Of a stretch of 7,759 nt of DNA, positions 1-6,513 are shown one piece after another. This DNA comes from Euryarchaeota archaeon UBA13 (lineage in GTDB: Archaea; Thermoplasmatota; Poseidoniia; Poseidoniales; Poseidoniaceae). The notes under the pieces are model-generated. The model ran no database searches. It was not told where the DNA came from and was given only the letters and a program-made list of their open reading frames with translations. A program made the translations under genes and the position numbers. Positions within the stretch are counted from its first letter, which is position 1; every line of letters begins with the position of its first letter. The stretch lies in assembly GCA_002495945.1 (NCBI GenBank), contig DAHU01000015.1, positions 11,876 to 19,634 of the forward strand, given 5' to 3'.

Positions 1-488
1 TTTAACAACATCATTTGCAGCATTTCAAGGCGTTTTTTCTCGCCACCGCTAAAGCCATCGTTAACATATCTTGATAGAAAACTTCGATCCATGTCCAATT
101 TGTCCATTGCGGCGTTTAATTCTTTGCGGAACTCTCTCGCTTTGACTTTCTCTCCTCGCACATTATTAACAGATTTTTTGAGGAAATTACCAACTTGCAC
201 CCCGGGAATCGATGGCGGGTATTGGAATGAAAGGAACATACCTGCTCTTGCTCTTTCGAATACATCATACTCGTCGAGCGATTTGCCACGGAAGGATATC
301 TCCCCGCTGGTGATTTCATATGCTGGGTGACCCATTAGGACATGGGCAAGGGTCGATTTTCCTGCTCCATTTCTGCCCATTATGGCATGTATTTCGCCAG
401 CGTTTATTGTTAGCGATAAACCCTTAATTATTTCATTGCCCTCCACAGAAACGTGAAGATTTTGTATGTCAAGAACTACATTAGACAA
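1..488 (-). CDS. sufC: SufC, Fe-S cluster assembly ABC-type ATPase (partial, C-terminus beyond window)
   Basis: This is the cytosolic ATPase of the SUF system. In the family it works with SufB and SufD to build iron-sulfur clusters and is not a membrane transporter. Reading the minus strand from 488 gives 162 open codons to the window edge. Visible motifs are Walker [10 protein letters not shown] (residues 38-46), the SufC-typical Q-loop [10 protein letters not shown] (88-97) and the SufC-type signature FSGGEKKR (146-153). Walker B and the H-loop lie beyond position 1. The family usually has about 250 residues, so roughly 90 are missing. Walker A has Arg where Pro is usual. The chosen start is TTG at 488-486, because GGTGAG lies 3 bases upstream and the protein then begins at the usual place ([10 protein letters not shown]). 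An in-frame GTG at 509-507 would add seven residues and could be a leaderless start. sufB/sufD would be expected next, outside the window. The assignment is secure; the exact start is not. Confidence 0.95.
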   Translation of the reverse strand, partial: MSNVVLDIQNLHVSVEGNEIIKGLSLTINAGEIHAIMGRNGAGKSTLAHVLMGHPAYEITSGEISFRGKSLDEYDVFERARAGMFLSFQYPPSIPGVQVGNFLKKSVNNVRGEKVKAREFRKELNAAMDKLDMDRSFLSRYVNDGFSGGEKKRLEMLQMMLL

Positions 489-491
489 TGT

Positions 492-497
492 CTCACC
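492..497 (-). promoter_or_regulatory. Shine-Dalgarno site for the sufC TTG start
   Basis: GGTGAG is read on the minus strand, 3 bases upstream of TTG 488-486. It resembles the GGAGGTG sites of the downstream ABC operon and is the main reason for preferring TTG over the in-frame GTG at 509. Confidence 0.45.
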
Positions 498-532
498 CAG
501 TCCAACCACATGTTTCCCCTTTATGAATGAGT

Positions 533-540
533 GTAAAAAA
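533..540 (-). promoter_or_regulatory. Putative TATA box of sufC
   Basis: The minus strand reads TTTTTTAC here. An archaeal start point about 25 bases downstream would fall near 511, just before the alternative GTG (509) and about 20 bases before the TTG start. The match to the archaeal TATA consensus is weak and the placement is inferred from spacing. Confidence 0.3.
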
Positions 541-546
541 TTGGGG

Positions 547-558
547 CGCAGTATTGCG
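547..558. repeat. Short inverted repeat CGCA-N4-TGCG in the sufC/nfu divergent region
   Basis: CGCA, spacer GTAT, TGCG. It has the same 4-base spacer as the operator-like repeat next to it, and the two centres are 16 bases apart. With 4-base arms it could be chance. It could also be a second regulator half-site pair. Confidence 0.3.
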
Positions 559-560
559 TT

Positions 561-576
561 TTTAGGTTGGCCTAAA
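561..576. promoter_or_regulatory. Operator-like inverted repeat resembling a DtxR/IdeR/SirR iron box
   Basis: TTTAGG-TTGG-CCTAAA is a perfect 6-base inverted repeat with a 4-base spacer. TTAGGTTGGCCTAA resembles the TTAGGTTAGSCTAA portion of the known DtxR/IdeR consensus, differing at about one position. It sits directly upstream of the putative TATA box of the Nfu-domain gene, where a bound repressor would block TBP/TFB. It is also about 20 bases upstream of the putative sufC TATA. Both flanking genes serve iron-sulfur assembly, so an iron-responsive regulator would fit. The repeat is seen directly; the regulator is inferred from resemblance and context. Confidence 0.5.
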
Positions 577-585
577 TTTTACAAA
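577..585 (+). promoter_or_regulatory. Putative TATA box of the Nfu-domain gene
   Basis: TTTTACAAA lies about 36 bases upstream of ATG 617. A start point about 25 bases downstream would leave a leader of roughly 10 bases, which agrees with the absence of a Shine-Dalgarno site before this gene. The placement is inferred. Confidence 0.3.
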
Positions 586-616
586 GAATCAAAAACTACA
601 CCTCGTTACACAAACC

Positions 617-1078
617 ATGACTGATGACGACCTTGTTGCCAAATATGCAGCAGAGGCTAAGCAATCACTCGACCAAGAGGCTCAGAAGAGAATAGAAGAG
701 TCTGTCGACCCGATATACGAAGCAAAACTCCGAGCACGCTCAATATTTGATATGATTGAATCCGATGATTTAGTTCCGGCATTGCTAGCAAGACTGGGTA
801 GTGTAAGAGCTGCATTGGATGGTCATGGTGGTGGTATTAAGGTCGAGTCACATGTTGTTTTAACTGTCCAGAATGAATCAACCCTCGACTTTGTACTCGA
901 CCTAACAGGTGCTTGTCTTTCCTGTGGTGCTGCTCCGGGGACGCTTGATGGAATTAAAGCCGATCTCGAGGCTGATGACGAAATAAGTAATATTAGATTC
1001 TCCAGCGCGTTACTCGACACATTTGACGAGCTGGGGCGCGAATTTATACTGGCACATGGAAATGTCGAATTTGTGTGA
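617..1078 (+). CDS. NifU C-terminal (Nfu) domain protein, probable Fe-S scaffold or carrier
   Basis: This 153-residue soluble protein has a NifU C-terminal domain at about residues 55-132. The conserved features are GHGGGIKV (69-76) and the cysteine pair in TGACLSCGAAPGTL (Cys100, Cys103), the CxxC that binds a cluster between two subunits in the family. The first ~50 residues are charged, predicted helical and rich in Glu/Lys/Ala; I do not recognise them as a domain. The C-terminal ~20 residues also extend past the usual Nfu core. The family accepts and hands on 4Fe-4S clusters, which fits the divergent sufC neighbour. The ATG at 617 has no Shine-Dalgarno site, so translation is probably leaderless or uses a very short leader. 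The domain call is firm. Whether it acts as scaffold, carrier or something more specialised is not visible. Confidence 0.88.
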   Translation: MTDDDLVAKYAAEAKQSLDQEAQKRIEESVDPIYEAKLRARSIFDMIESDDLVPALLARLGSVRAALDGHGGGIKVESHVVLTVQNESTLDFVLDLTGACLSCGAAPGTLDGIKADLEADDEISNIRFSSALLDTFDELGREFILAHGNVEFV

Positions 1079-1085
1079 TGATTTC

Positions 1086-1095
1086 TTAATTTTTT
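1086..1095 (+). promoter_or_regulatory. T-rich element: possible TATA box of tgtA and/or terminator of the Nfu gene
   Basis: TTAATTTTTT lies 22-31 bases upstream of ATG 1117, the distance expected for a leaderless archaeal transcript; no Shine-Dalgarno site precedes that ATG. The six-T run lies 12 bases after the stop of the preceding gene and could also end its transcript, since archaeal termination often needs only oligo-T. The two roles are not exclusive. Confidence 0.35.
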
Positions 1096-1116
1096 GACGG
1101 ATTAATTCAAATCACA

Positions 1117-3399
1117 ATGGCAACAGCCATGTGCATGCCTGTGTGGTCAGACCACCCTAGACCAAATCCTGAACCTTGTCGAGAAGCCGATGAAGGATTG
1201 TTCGAAATAACGACGAGAGACGGGCGGGCACGTTTAGGAAAACTTCACACTAAGCACGGTATTCTTGAAACTCCAGCATTGCTGCCAGTGATAAATCCCA
1301 ACATCCGCACAATTGAACCAAGGGAGATGTGGGACAGATATGGCATTGGTGCGTTAATTACCAATTCATATATCATCTGGAAGCATGATGGGCTGAAGGA
1401 AAAAGCGATTGCTGACGGTGTTCATGCCCTTCTAGACTATCCGGGAGTTATAATGACTGATTCTGGAACTTTCCAATCCTATGTCTACGGTGATGTCGAG
1501 GTCGGTGTAGAAGAGATAGTAGATTTCCAAAAGGCAATCGACGTTGATATCGCAACTATGCTTGATGTTTTTTCGAGACCGGACATGAAATACTCAGAGG
1601 TTGCTGAAGCGGTAGATGAAACCCTTAGACGGTCGAAAGTCTCTGTTGAGGTATCCGGAGATACCATGCTTAACGGACCAATCCAGGGCGGCCTCTTCTC
1701 AGATTTAAGAACCAAATCAGCAACGGAAATGGGTAAATTTGACTTTTCAGTTCACCCAATCGGCGGTATCGTTCCCGTAATGGAGCAACACAGGTATCGG
1801 GAATACGCCAAAATAATGCTGTCAACATTACCATTTCTGCCTAGTAATCGTCCAGTGCATATGTTTGGCTGTGGCCATCCCATGCTATTTCCAATGTCGA
1901 TTGCCCTTGGTGCAGATTTATTTGATTCAGCAGCCTATGCATTATTTGCTCGAGATGGTAGAATCTTGACACCATGGGGGACAGAGAAACTTGAGCATAT
2001 GGTTGAATGGCCAATAATCATGCCTTGTATTAGCCAGTACTCTCCAGAAGAAGTGAGGAAAATGGATAAATCCGACCGAATGAAATTGCTGTCTAAGTAC
2101 AATCTTGAAATCACCTTAGCTGAATTGTCTAGATGTCGACAAGCAGTCCGTGATGGAGATATTTGGCGACTTGTGGAGCAAAGAAGTCATCAACACCCTG
2201 CCTTGAGAGATGCATTTTTGTGGCTGACTACCAATCCCGCAACTGCTGAAATGATCGCCCTTAATCACGGTAAAATCCCGCTTGATGAGCGGACATCTTC
2301 ACAAGAATTTAGCAATAGTGGAGGTTGGGAATTTGGTTGGAACTGGATTTTGAATTCACAAACCACTCCTCGGAAGGGCGGAGAGCAATGGGCTGGTTCT
2401 GATACGATGGCAAGACCTCACATTACCGCTGCAAAGAATTTGCTTCTTGATAGATGGCATCCGAGGAATGATAGTGGCGCTGGTAGCGATTCCGTGATTA
2501 TATTCTACGGTCAATCAGGTCCTTGGCGAGACAAATGTGACAATTTAGTTGCTAAACTTTTGCAATGTTTGCCGGGTTTGGAAATTATGATTAATACTCC
2601 AATTGGATTGGTCCCTTACAGTCTTGAAGACTTGAATCCGTTTTGCCATATTGAAGGGCCAGATTGGTTATGGAAGAATAATTTGGACATGGCAAGGGTA
2701 GCCCAAGAACTTGAATTGTTTGGTTTATCGGGCAAAGCCATCATTGCTGTCGATTTGCGTTCTGAAACGTTTGAATCAAAACTATTCGATGTTGTTAGTG
2801 GTCTCAAGCCATCGATAAAGGTCAATTTAGTTGAAGGGAGATTGACTATTCACGAAGATAATTACTTTGCGCAGGCAAGGCTGAAACTAAATCGTTTGAA
2901 GGCTGCAGATAAATTTTCAGTTTTGTTTAATGTGCATCAAGAACAAGCGCAAGAAATCGTCCAAAGTGCACAGTTTGTGGTCAACAAATATGGTCGAATC
3001 AAGAATGTTTTATCATCAACTAATCAACACTTAGCAAGTTTTCGTTTAGGAGACGGCGGCTTATCGCTGAATAACCCCGGTGCAGTAGAATTATTCACGC
3101 GCAGAAGAACACCACTACCAGAAACATTTCCTGAAACTGCCATTTCACCTTATGCTGGCGAAGGTCTTGCTGTTGTTGTAGTAGATGATGATGCTGAACC
3201 TTTCGTTAGAAAAGGTCGCAATGTCTTTCACGGATTTGTTACTGCTTGTGACCCCTGGCTTCGCCCGGGTGAGGCTTGTTTGATTTGTAATCAATCTGGC
3301 AATTTAATCGGCCATGGTGTTTCAGTTTCAACCTCAGAAGATTTAGCTGCGATGAGAAAAGGGGTTGCCATCAAGACACGTGATGGGATTAAGGAATAG
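1117..3399 (+). CDS. tgtA: Archaeosine tRNA-guanine(15) transglycosylase, long form with ArcS-like middle region and C-terminal PUA
   Basis: The family exchanges guanine-15 in the tRNA D-loop for preQ0, the first tRNA-level step to archaeosine. The TGT catalytic domain spans about residues 28-355. It contains ETPALLPVINPN (51-62), MTDSGTFQ (113-120, Asp115) and LFDSAAYAL (268-276), where Asp270 matches the nucleophile. The zinc site looks lost: the family pattern PCSCPVC is PIIMPCI here (299-305), and the His of the family's LHNL is Tyr328. Residues ~355-620 contain TPIGLVPYSLEDLNP (494-508), which resembles ArcS, but the ArcS signature PCxxxKPYxxSxxH is absent (462-476 read FYGQSGPW and onward). 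A linker (620-680) leads to a PUA domain (about 682-757, PFVRKGRNVFHGFV). At 760 residues it is much longer than the ~490-580 of typical TgtA. About 25 poorly conserved residues precede the domain, so ATGs at 1129 or 1135 are alternative starts. The family call is firm. Confidence 0.92.
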   Translation: MATAMCMPVWSDHPRPNPEPCREADEGLFEITTRDGRARLGKLHTKHGILETPALLPVINPNIRTIEPREMWDRYGIGALITNSYIIWKHDGLKEKAIADGVHALLDYPGVIMTDSGTFQSYVYGDVEVGVEEIVDFQKAIDVDIATMLDVFSRPDMKYSEVAEAVDETLRRSKVSVEVSGDTMLNGPIQGGLFSDLRTKSATEMGKFDFSVHPIGGIVPVMEQHRYREYAKIMLSTLPFLPSNRPVHMFGCGHPMLFPMSIALGADLFDSAAYALFARDGRILTPWGTEKLEHMVEWPIIMPCISQYSPEEVRKMDKSDRMKLLSKYNLEITLAELSRCRQAVRDGDIWRLVEQRSHQHPALRDAFLWLTTNPATAEMIALNHGKIPLDERTSSQEFSNSGGWEFGWNWILNSQTTPRKGGEQWAGSDTMARPHITAAKNLLLDRWHPRNDSGAGSDSVIIFYGQSGPWRDKCDNLVAKLLQCLPGLEIMINTPIGLVPYSLEDLNPFCHIEGPDWLWKNNLDMARVAQELELFGLSGKAIIAVDLRSETFESKLFDVVSGLKPSIKVNLVEGRLTIHEDNYFAQARLKLNRLKAADKFSVLFNVHQEQAQEIVQSAQFVVNKYGRIKNVLSSTNQHLASFRLGDGGLSLNNPGAVELFTRRRTPLPETFPETAISPYAGEGLAVVVVDDDAEPFVRKGRNVFHGFVTACDPWLRPGEACLICNQSGNLIGHGVSVSTSEDLAAMRKGVAIKTRDGIKE

Positions 3400-3403
3400 A
3401 ATC

Positions 3404-3411
3404 CTATATCC
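3404..3411 (+). promoter_or_regulatory. Putative TATA box of the ABC operon
   Basis: CTATATCC follows the tgtA stop by 4 bases. A start point about 25 bases downstream would fall near 3433 and leave a leader of about 35 bases before ATG 3468. This is the most TATA-like sequence in the 68-base gap, but read-through from tgtA cannot be excluded. Confidence 0.3.
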
Positions 3412-3434
3412 CACAATTTAGCGCAGCATTCAAA

Positions 3435-3466
3435 GGTTGCCTGTTATCTCCTTAGGATGGGTAACC
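3435..3466 (+). repeat. Imperfect inverted repeat in the leader of the ABC operon
   Basis: GGTTGCC (3435-3441) pairs with GGGTAACC (3459-3466) except for one mismatch, and TCC/GGA inside it could extend a small stem. It ends one base before ATG 3468. It could fold in the mRNA near the start codon or be a regulator site. It may also be chance. Confidence 0.3.
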
Positions 3467-3467
3467 T

Positions 3468-4478
3468 ATGTTTGACGATGACTACATCATCCACACAACC
3501 GACTTGTCAAAGTCATATGGACCCCATCTTGCGCTTGAGAATTTGAATCTCAAAATCAAGAAAGGCGCTACGGGTTTGCTCGGACCCAATGGGGCAGGAA
3601 AGTCTACTTTTCTAAAGACAATACTTGGCTTGATTCAAGCAACATCTGGCGAAGGTACTGTGCTTGGTCACGATATACGTACAGAGGGTGCAGCCATACG
3701 CTCGCGAATAGGGTACATGCCAGAGTACGACGCTCTCAACCCCGATATGGAGGCCATATACCAAGTCAAATATTCTGGTGAATTACTTGGTATGAATCCA
3801 GTTGTAGCAATGTCTAGGGCGCATGAAGTCCTGCAATATGTCGGTCTTGGAGAACAAAGATACCGAAATATTGGCAGTTTTTCAACTGGTATGAAACAAG
3901 CAACAAAATTAGCATGTAGTATTATTCACGATCCAGAATTAATTATCGCAGACGAGCCTTCGAACGGTTTGGATGCTACGGCAAGGGAATTTATGATTAC
4001 AACACTACAAAACATGGTTGAACATGGTAACCGCTCAGTCATGATGGCGTCTCATTTGATGGATGACGTTGAGCGGGTTTGTGATAACATGGTTCTCCTG
4101 CACAAAGGTAAATTGGCGGCACAGGGTAAGATTGAGGACTTGAAAGATATCGACCGAGAAATCGAAATTCATGTATGGGGCAATGCCTCAAAATTGGAAC
4201 AAGAAATGTCATCTATGGGCTTGACGGTTCGACGAGAAGGTCGGATAATGCGAGTTCTCCATGAATCGGAGGATACAACCTCGATAATTTTGTCCTGTGC
4301 TGCTAAATCTGGCTCTCAAATTAGGCGAATGCATGAATACGAAGCCTCACTTGAGGACCTATTTATTGTGATAATGGAGAACTTGGGCTATGAAGTGAAA
4401 ACCAGTGAAGATTTGCTCCGTAGTCCGGTTTCTGCTAGGCAAGTCGACGCTCCACAGCATATGGGAGGTGGTTCATGA
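3468..4478 (+). CDS. ABC transporter ATP-binding protein (ABC-2 type, first module)
   Basis: This cytosolic ATPase should energise the permease encoded next. The nucleotide-binding domain covers about residues 6-222. It has Walker A GPNGAGKST (39-47), Glu in the Q-loop position (IGYMPE, 81-86, as is common in CcmA/NatA-like ATPases), signature FSTGMKQ (138-144), Walker B LIIADEP (158-164), D-loop NGLDA and H-loop His196. All catalytic positions are intact. A ~115-residue C-terminal extension (about 223-336) is typical of this subfamily in size and contains YEASLEDLFI (291-300), the family's common EASLEDVF-like motif. The gene leads a four-gene operon and its stop overlaps the next start by 4 bases. 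Its own ATG has only a weak GGATGGG upstream. The last residues (MGGGS) are encoded by the Shine-Dalgarno site of the next gene. Substrate and direction are not visible; export is usual for this class. Confidence 0.93.
   Translation: MFDDDYIIHTTDLSKSYGPHLALENLNLKIKKGATGLLGPNGAGKSTFLKTILGLIQATSGEGTVLGHDIRTEGAAIRSRIGYMPEYDALNPDMEAIYQVKYSGELLGMNPVVAMSRAHEVLQYVGLGEQRYRNIGSFSTGMKQATKLACSIIHDPELIIADEPSNGLDATAREFMITTLQNMVEHGNRSVMMASHLMDDVERVCDNMVLLHKGKLAAQGKIEDLKDIDREIEIHVWGNASKLEQEMSSMGLTVRREGRIMRVLHESEDTTSIILSCAAKSGSQIRRMHEYEASLEDLFIVIMENLGYEVKTSEDLLRSPVSARQVDAPQHMGGGS
4464..4470 (+). promoter_or_regulatory. Shine-Dalgarno site of the first permease
   Basis: GGAGGTG lies 4 bases before ATG 4475, inside the upstream ATPase gene. 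It supports starting at the ATG that overlaps the ATPase stop, and translational coupling of the two genes. Confidence 0.7.
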
Positions 4479-5524
4479 TGGAAGTGACTGACCAGACCAA
4501 TACTGAAGCAAAAGAAGAGGTTGGTTTCTCAGAAAGTGCCCCTGTAACCGGTCAAGGTAGAATGGATGCGGCATGGGGTTCACGTGACGGAGATGAGGCA
4601 GCAACGGCTCAGGTGAGTAGCAATACGGCTTCCGTTGGTTATGTATTTGAGCAAATTTACAAACCGTGGAATGGAACTCTCAATCCCCGATGGATGCGCA
4701 ACTGGGCGATACTTCGGCACCACGTGCTGGGAATTTTCCGCAAAGGGCACCGTCCGTGGGGTTTGCCAACGAAATTATTCATCGTGTTGGTGTTTATTGC
4801 CTCTTTAGCAGACGTCGGATTGACTCTGCTTTCTGCGGTTATAGGCAGTCCAGAATTACATAATATGTGGGGCGTCAATCGTGATAATCTATACGGCCAT
4901 GTGCTTGGATTCTTCCCTCGCAACATGTTGTATTATCCGATTCTTGCGGCTTTACTGGTTGGCGGAATAGTCTCAGAAGACCGATATCACGGTACTTCAG
5001 CCTTGTATTTTTCACGGCCAATAAGCCGCTTTGATTATGTTATGATGAAGTATATCTCGGTAGCTATGATTCAAGCCTTTGTGGTAATTTTGACGCTGAT
5101 GATTTACTACTTTGTCGAGATAATCGCTATGGGTCGTGGTTGGGCCTGGATAATTGATACTTTTCCGCTATTCTTGGCGGCTTTCATGGGCGGAATTTTG
5201 CTTATCATTACCTACACAAGCATAGGATTGGGTCTATCCAGTGTGTCACGTGGAAAATTTTTCCCCGGTATTGGTTTGGTTGCGATAGTACTTGGTAGCA
5301 AAACTTTGGCTGTATTAGTCTCAAACCTGTTTGAAAGGGACATAATGTACTTGCTTTCTCCGTATGATTGTTTGGCGCATGTGGGGCAGGCTCTAGTTGG
5401 AACACAGACTACATACGACCAATACTCATGGACCTGGTCTTTGGCATCATTAGTACTGATAAACGCGTTTTTCCTTTACATTTTGTCATCAAGAGTTGCA
5501 TCGATGGAGGTGACTAGAGAATGA
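4475..5524 (+). CDS. ABC-2 type transporter permease (first module)
   Basis: This 349-residue membrane subunit is the expected partner of the ATPase just upstream. About 95 hydrophilic, low-complexity residues come first (Glu, Ala, Thr and Ser rich, no signal peptide), so the N-terminus is probably cytosolic. About six hydrophobic segments follow, near residues 101-123, 150-168, 193-217, 229-252, 264-285 and 329-347. After the second segment comes EDRYHGTSALYFSRPISR (168-185), which matches the conserved ExxxGTxxxxxSRPISR loop of ABC-2 permeases that contacts the ATPase. The start overlaps the ATPase stop (ATGA). ATG 4478 follows in frame and would differ by one residue. The gene overlaps the second ATPase by 4 bases. 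The unusual parts are the long polar N-terminal tail and a hydrophilic stretch before the last segment. The transported substrate cannot be read from the sequence. Confidence 0.88.
   Translation: MMEVTDQTNTEAKEEVGFSESAPVTGQGRMDAAWGSRDGDEAATAQVSSNTASVGYVFEQIYKPWNGTLNPRWMRNWAILRHHVLGIFRKGHRPWGLPTKLFIVLVFIASLADVGLTLLSAVIGSPELHNMWGVNRDNLYGHVLGFFPRNMLYYPILAALLVGGIVSEDRYHGTSALYFSRPISRFDYVMMKYISVAMIQAFVVILTLMIYYFVEIIAMGRGWAWIIDTFPLFLAAFMGGILLIITYTSIGLGLSSVSRGKFFPGIGLVAIVLGSKTLAVLVSNLFERDIMYLLSPYDCLAHVGQALVGTQTTYDQYSWTWSLASLVLINAFFLYILSSRVASMEVTRE
5506..5513 (+). promoter_or_regulatory. Shine-Dalgarno site of the second ATPase
   Basis: GGAGGTGA lies 7 bases before ATG 5521, inside the end of the first permease gene. 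It supports the overlapping start. Confidence 0.65.
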
Positions 5525-6513
5525 TGCCGGATTTCCATCAAGAGGGACAAGCCGAAACAGAACAATGGCAAGCAGACCAAACTGCTCCGGTCATTTTGTT
5601 GGAAAATGTTAGCAAAACCTATGGCAAAATACACGCATTAAGCGGAATAACGCTTGCGTTGTCGGGAGGGGTAACAGGAATATTAGGTTTGAATGGTGCG
5701 GGTAAATCTACGTTATTCAAGATTCTAATGGGCAAATTAAAACCCAGTTCGGGACAAGTTCGTCTGTTTGGTACTAACCCTTGGAAAAATCCAGCCCCTT
5801 ACGCAAGAGTTGGTTTTGTACCAGAGGCTGAGAAGATGTATGATTGGATGACTGCGCACGATTTCATCTCTACTTTTGCAAGGCTGAACGGTTTGACCAG
5901 AGACAAGGCTAAACAAGAGGCAGATAGAGTGCTCGACTTTGTTGGATTGTTAGATGTTGCACACAAGCAAATTGGTAGGTTCTCAAAAGGCATGCGTCAA
6001 CGAACAAAAATTGCTCATGCTTTAGTAAACGACCCGGAATTGATTATCCTTGATGAGCCATTACAGGGTTGTGATCCATTAGCGAGAACTACTATCATGA
6101 ATGTCATAAGAGAATTGGGAAGAATGGGAAGAACGGTAATCGTAAGCAGCCATATTTTGACTGAAATTGAACGAATTACCGAACAGATTGTAATTCTGCA
6201 CCACGGTAGATTGTTAGCATTGGGTAACTTACACGCGATTCGGGAAAAACTAGATCGAATCCCACATAGAATTGATATCGGTTGTGAATCACCTAAGGAA
6301 TTAGCCAAGAGTGTTATTGATATTGACTCAGTGCACGGAATTTTATTCCAGAATCCGGAAAAATTAACGGTACAAACTCGCAGTTTAGGTGATTTTCATA
6401 GTGACTTGCCAAAAGCAATTGTGGATGGCAATCATAAAATCAAATCAATAGATAATCCGGATGATGACTTAGCCTCAATATTGGGTTATTTGACAGGTGG
6501 AGGTGGTTATTGA
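5521..6513 (+). CDS. ABC transporter ATP-binding protein (ABC-2 type, second module)
   Basis: A second ATPase of the same subfamily as the first, 330 residues long. About 22 polar residues precede the nucleotide-binding domain (about 24-245). Motifs are Walker A GLNGAGKST (56-64), Q-loop position VGFVPE (97-102, Glu instead of Gln as in the first ATPase), signature FSKGMRQR (154-161), Walker B LIILDEP (174-180) and H-loop His211. The D-loop is GCDP (183-186), with Cys where GLDP is usual. The ~85-residue C-terminal extension differs from that of the first ATPase but also ends with a DDDLASILGYL-like motif (314-324). The ATG overlaps the previous stop by 4 bases, and the stop TGA shares one base with the next ATG. 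The glycine-rich end (TGGGGY) is encoded by the next gene's Shine-Dalgarno site. It probably pairs with the downstream permease; a heterodimer with the first ATPase is possible. Confidence 0.93.
   Translation: MMPDFHQEGQAETEQWQADQTAPVILLENVSKTYGKIHALSGITLALSGGVTGILGLNGAGKSTLFKILMGKLKPSSGQVRLFGTNPWKNPAPYARVGFVPEAEKMYDWMTAHDFISTFARLNGLTRDKAKQEADRVLDFVGLLDVAHKQIGRFSKGMRQRTKIAHALVNDPELIILDEPLQGCDPLARTTIMNVIRELGRMGRTVIVSSHILTEIERITEQIVILHHGRLLALGNLHAIREKLDRIPHRIDIGCESPKELAKSVIDIDSVHGILFQNPEKLTVQTRSLGDFHSDLPKAIVDGNHKIKSIDNPDDDLASILGYLTGGGGY
6499..6506 (+). promoter_or_regulatory. Shine-Dalgarno site of the second permease
   Basis: GGAGGTGG lies 6 bases before ATG 6513, inside the end of the second ATPase gene. 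It fixes the start of the partial last gene. Confidence 0.7.

Noticed and set aside
91..330. Plus-strand open frame opposite sufC.
   Set aside because: It lies entirely antisense to a strongly conserved sufC sequence and shows no recognisable domain.
476..511. An 11-codon minus-strand reading frame (ATG at 511-509) overlapping the sufC start, considered as a regulatory upstream ORF.
   Set aside because: It is very short, its sequence overlaps the sufC start region in another frame, and it has no pattern of attenuation such as repeated codons. A chance ATG is more likely.
5799..6308. Minus-strand open frames (5799-5993 and 6015-6308) opposite the second ATPase.
   Set aside because: They are antisense to conserved Walker and signature motifs, and their translations show no family features.
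3468..6513. Glu in place of Gln in the Q-loop of both ABC ATPases, considered as a sign of inactivity.
   Set aside because: MPE/VPE at this position is common in active CcmA/NatA-like ABC-2 ATPases, and all other catalytic motifs are intact.
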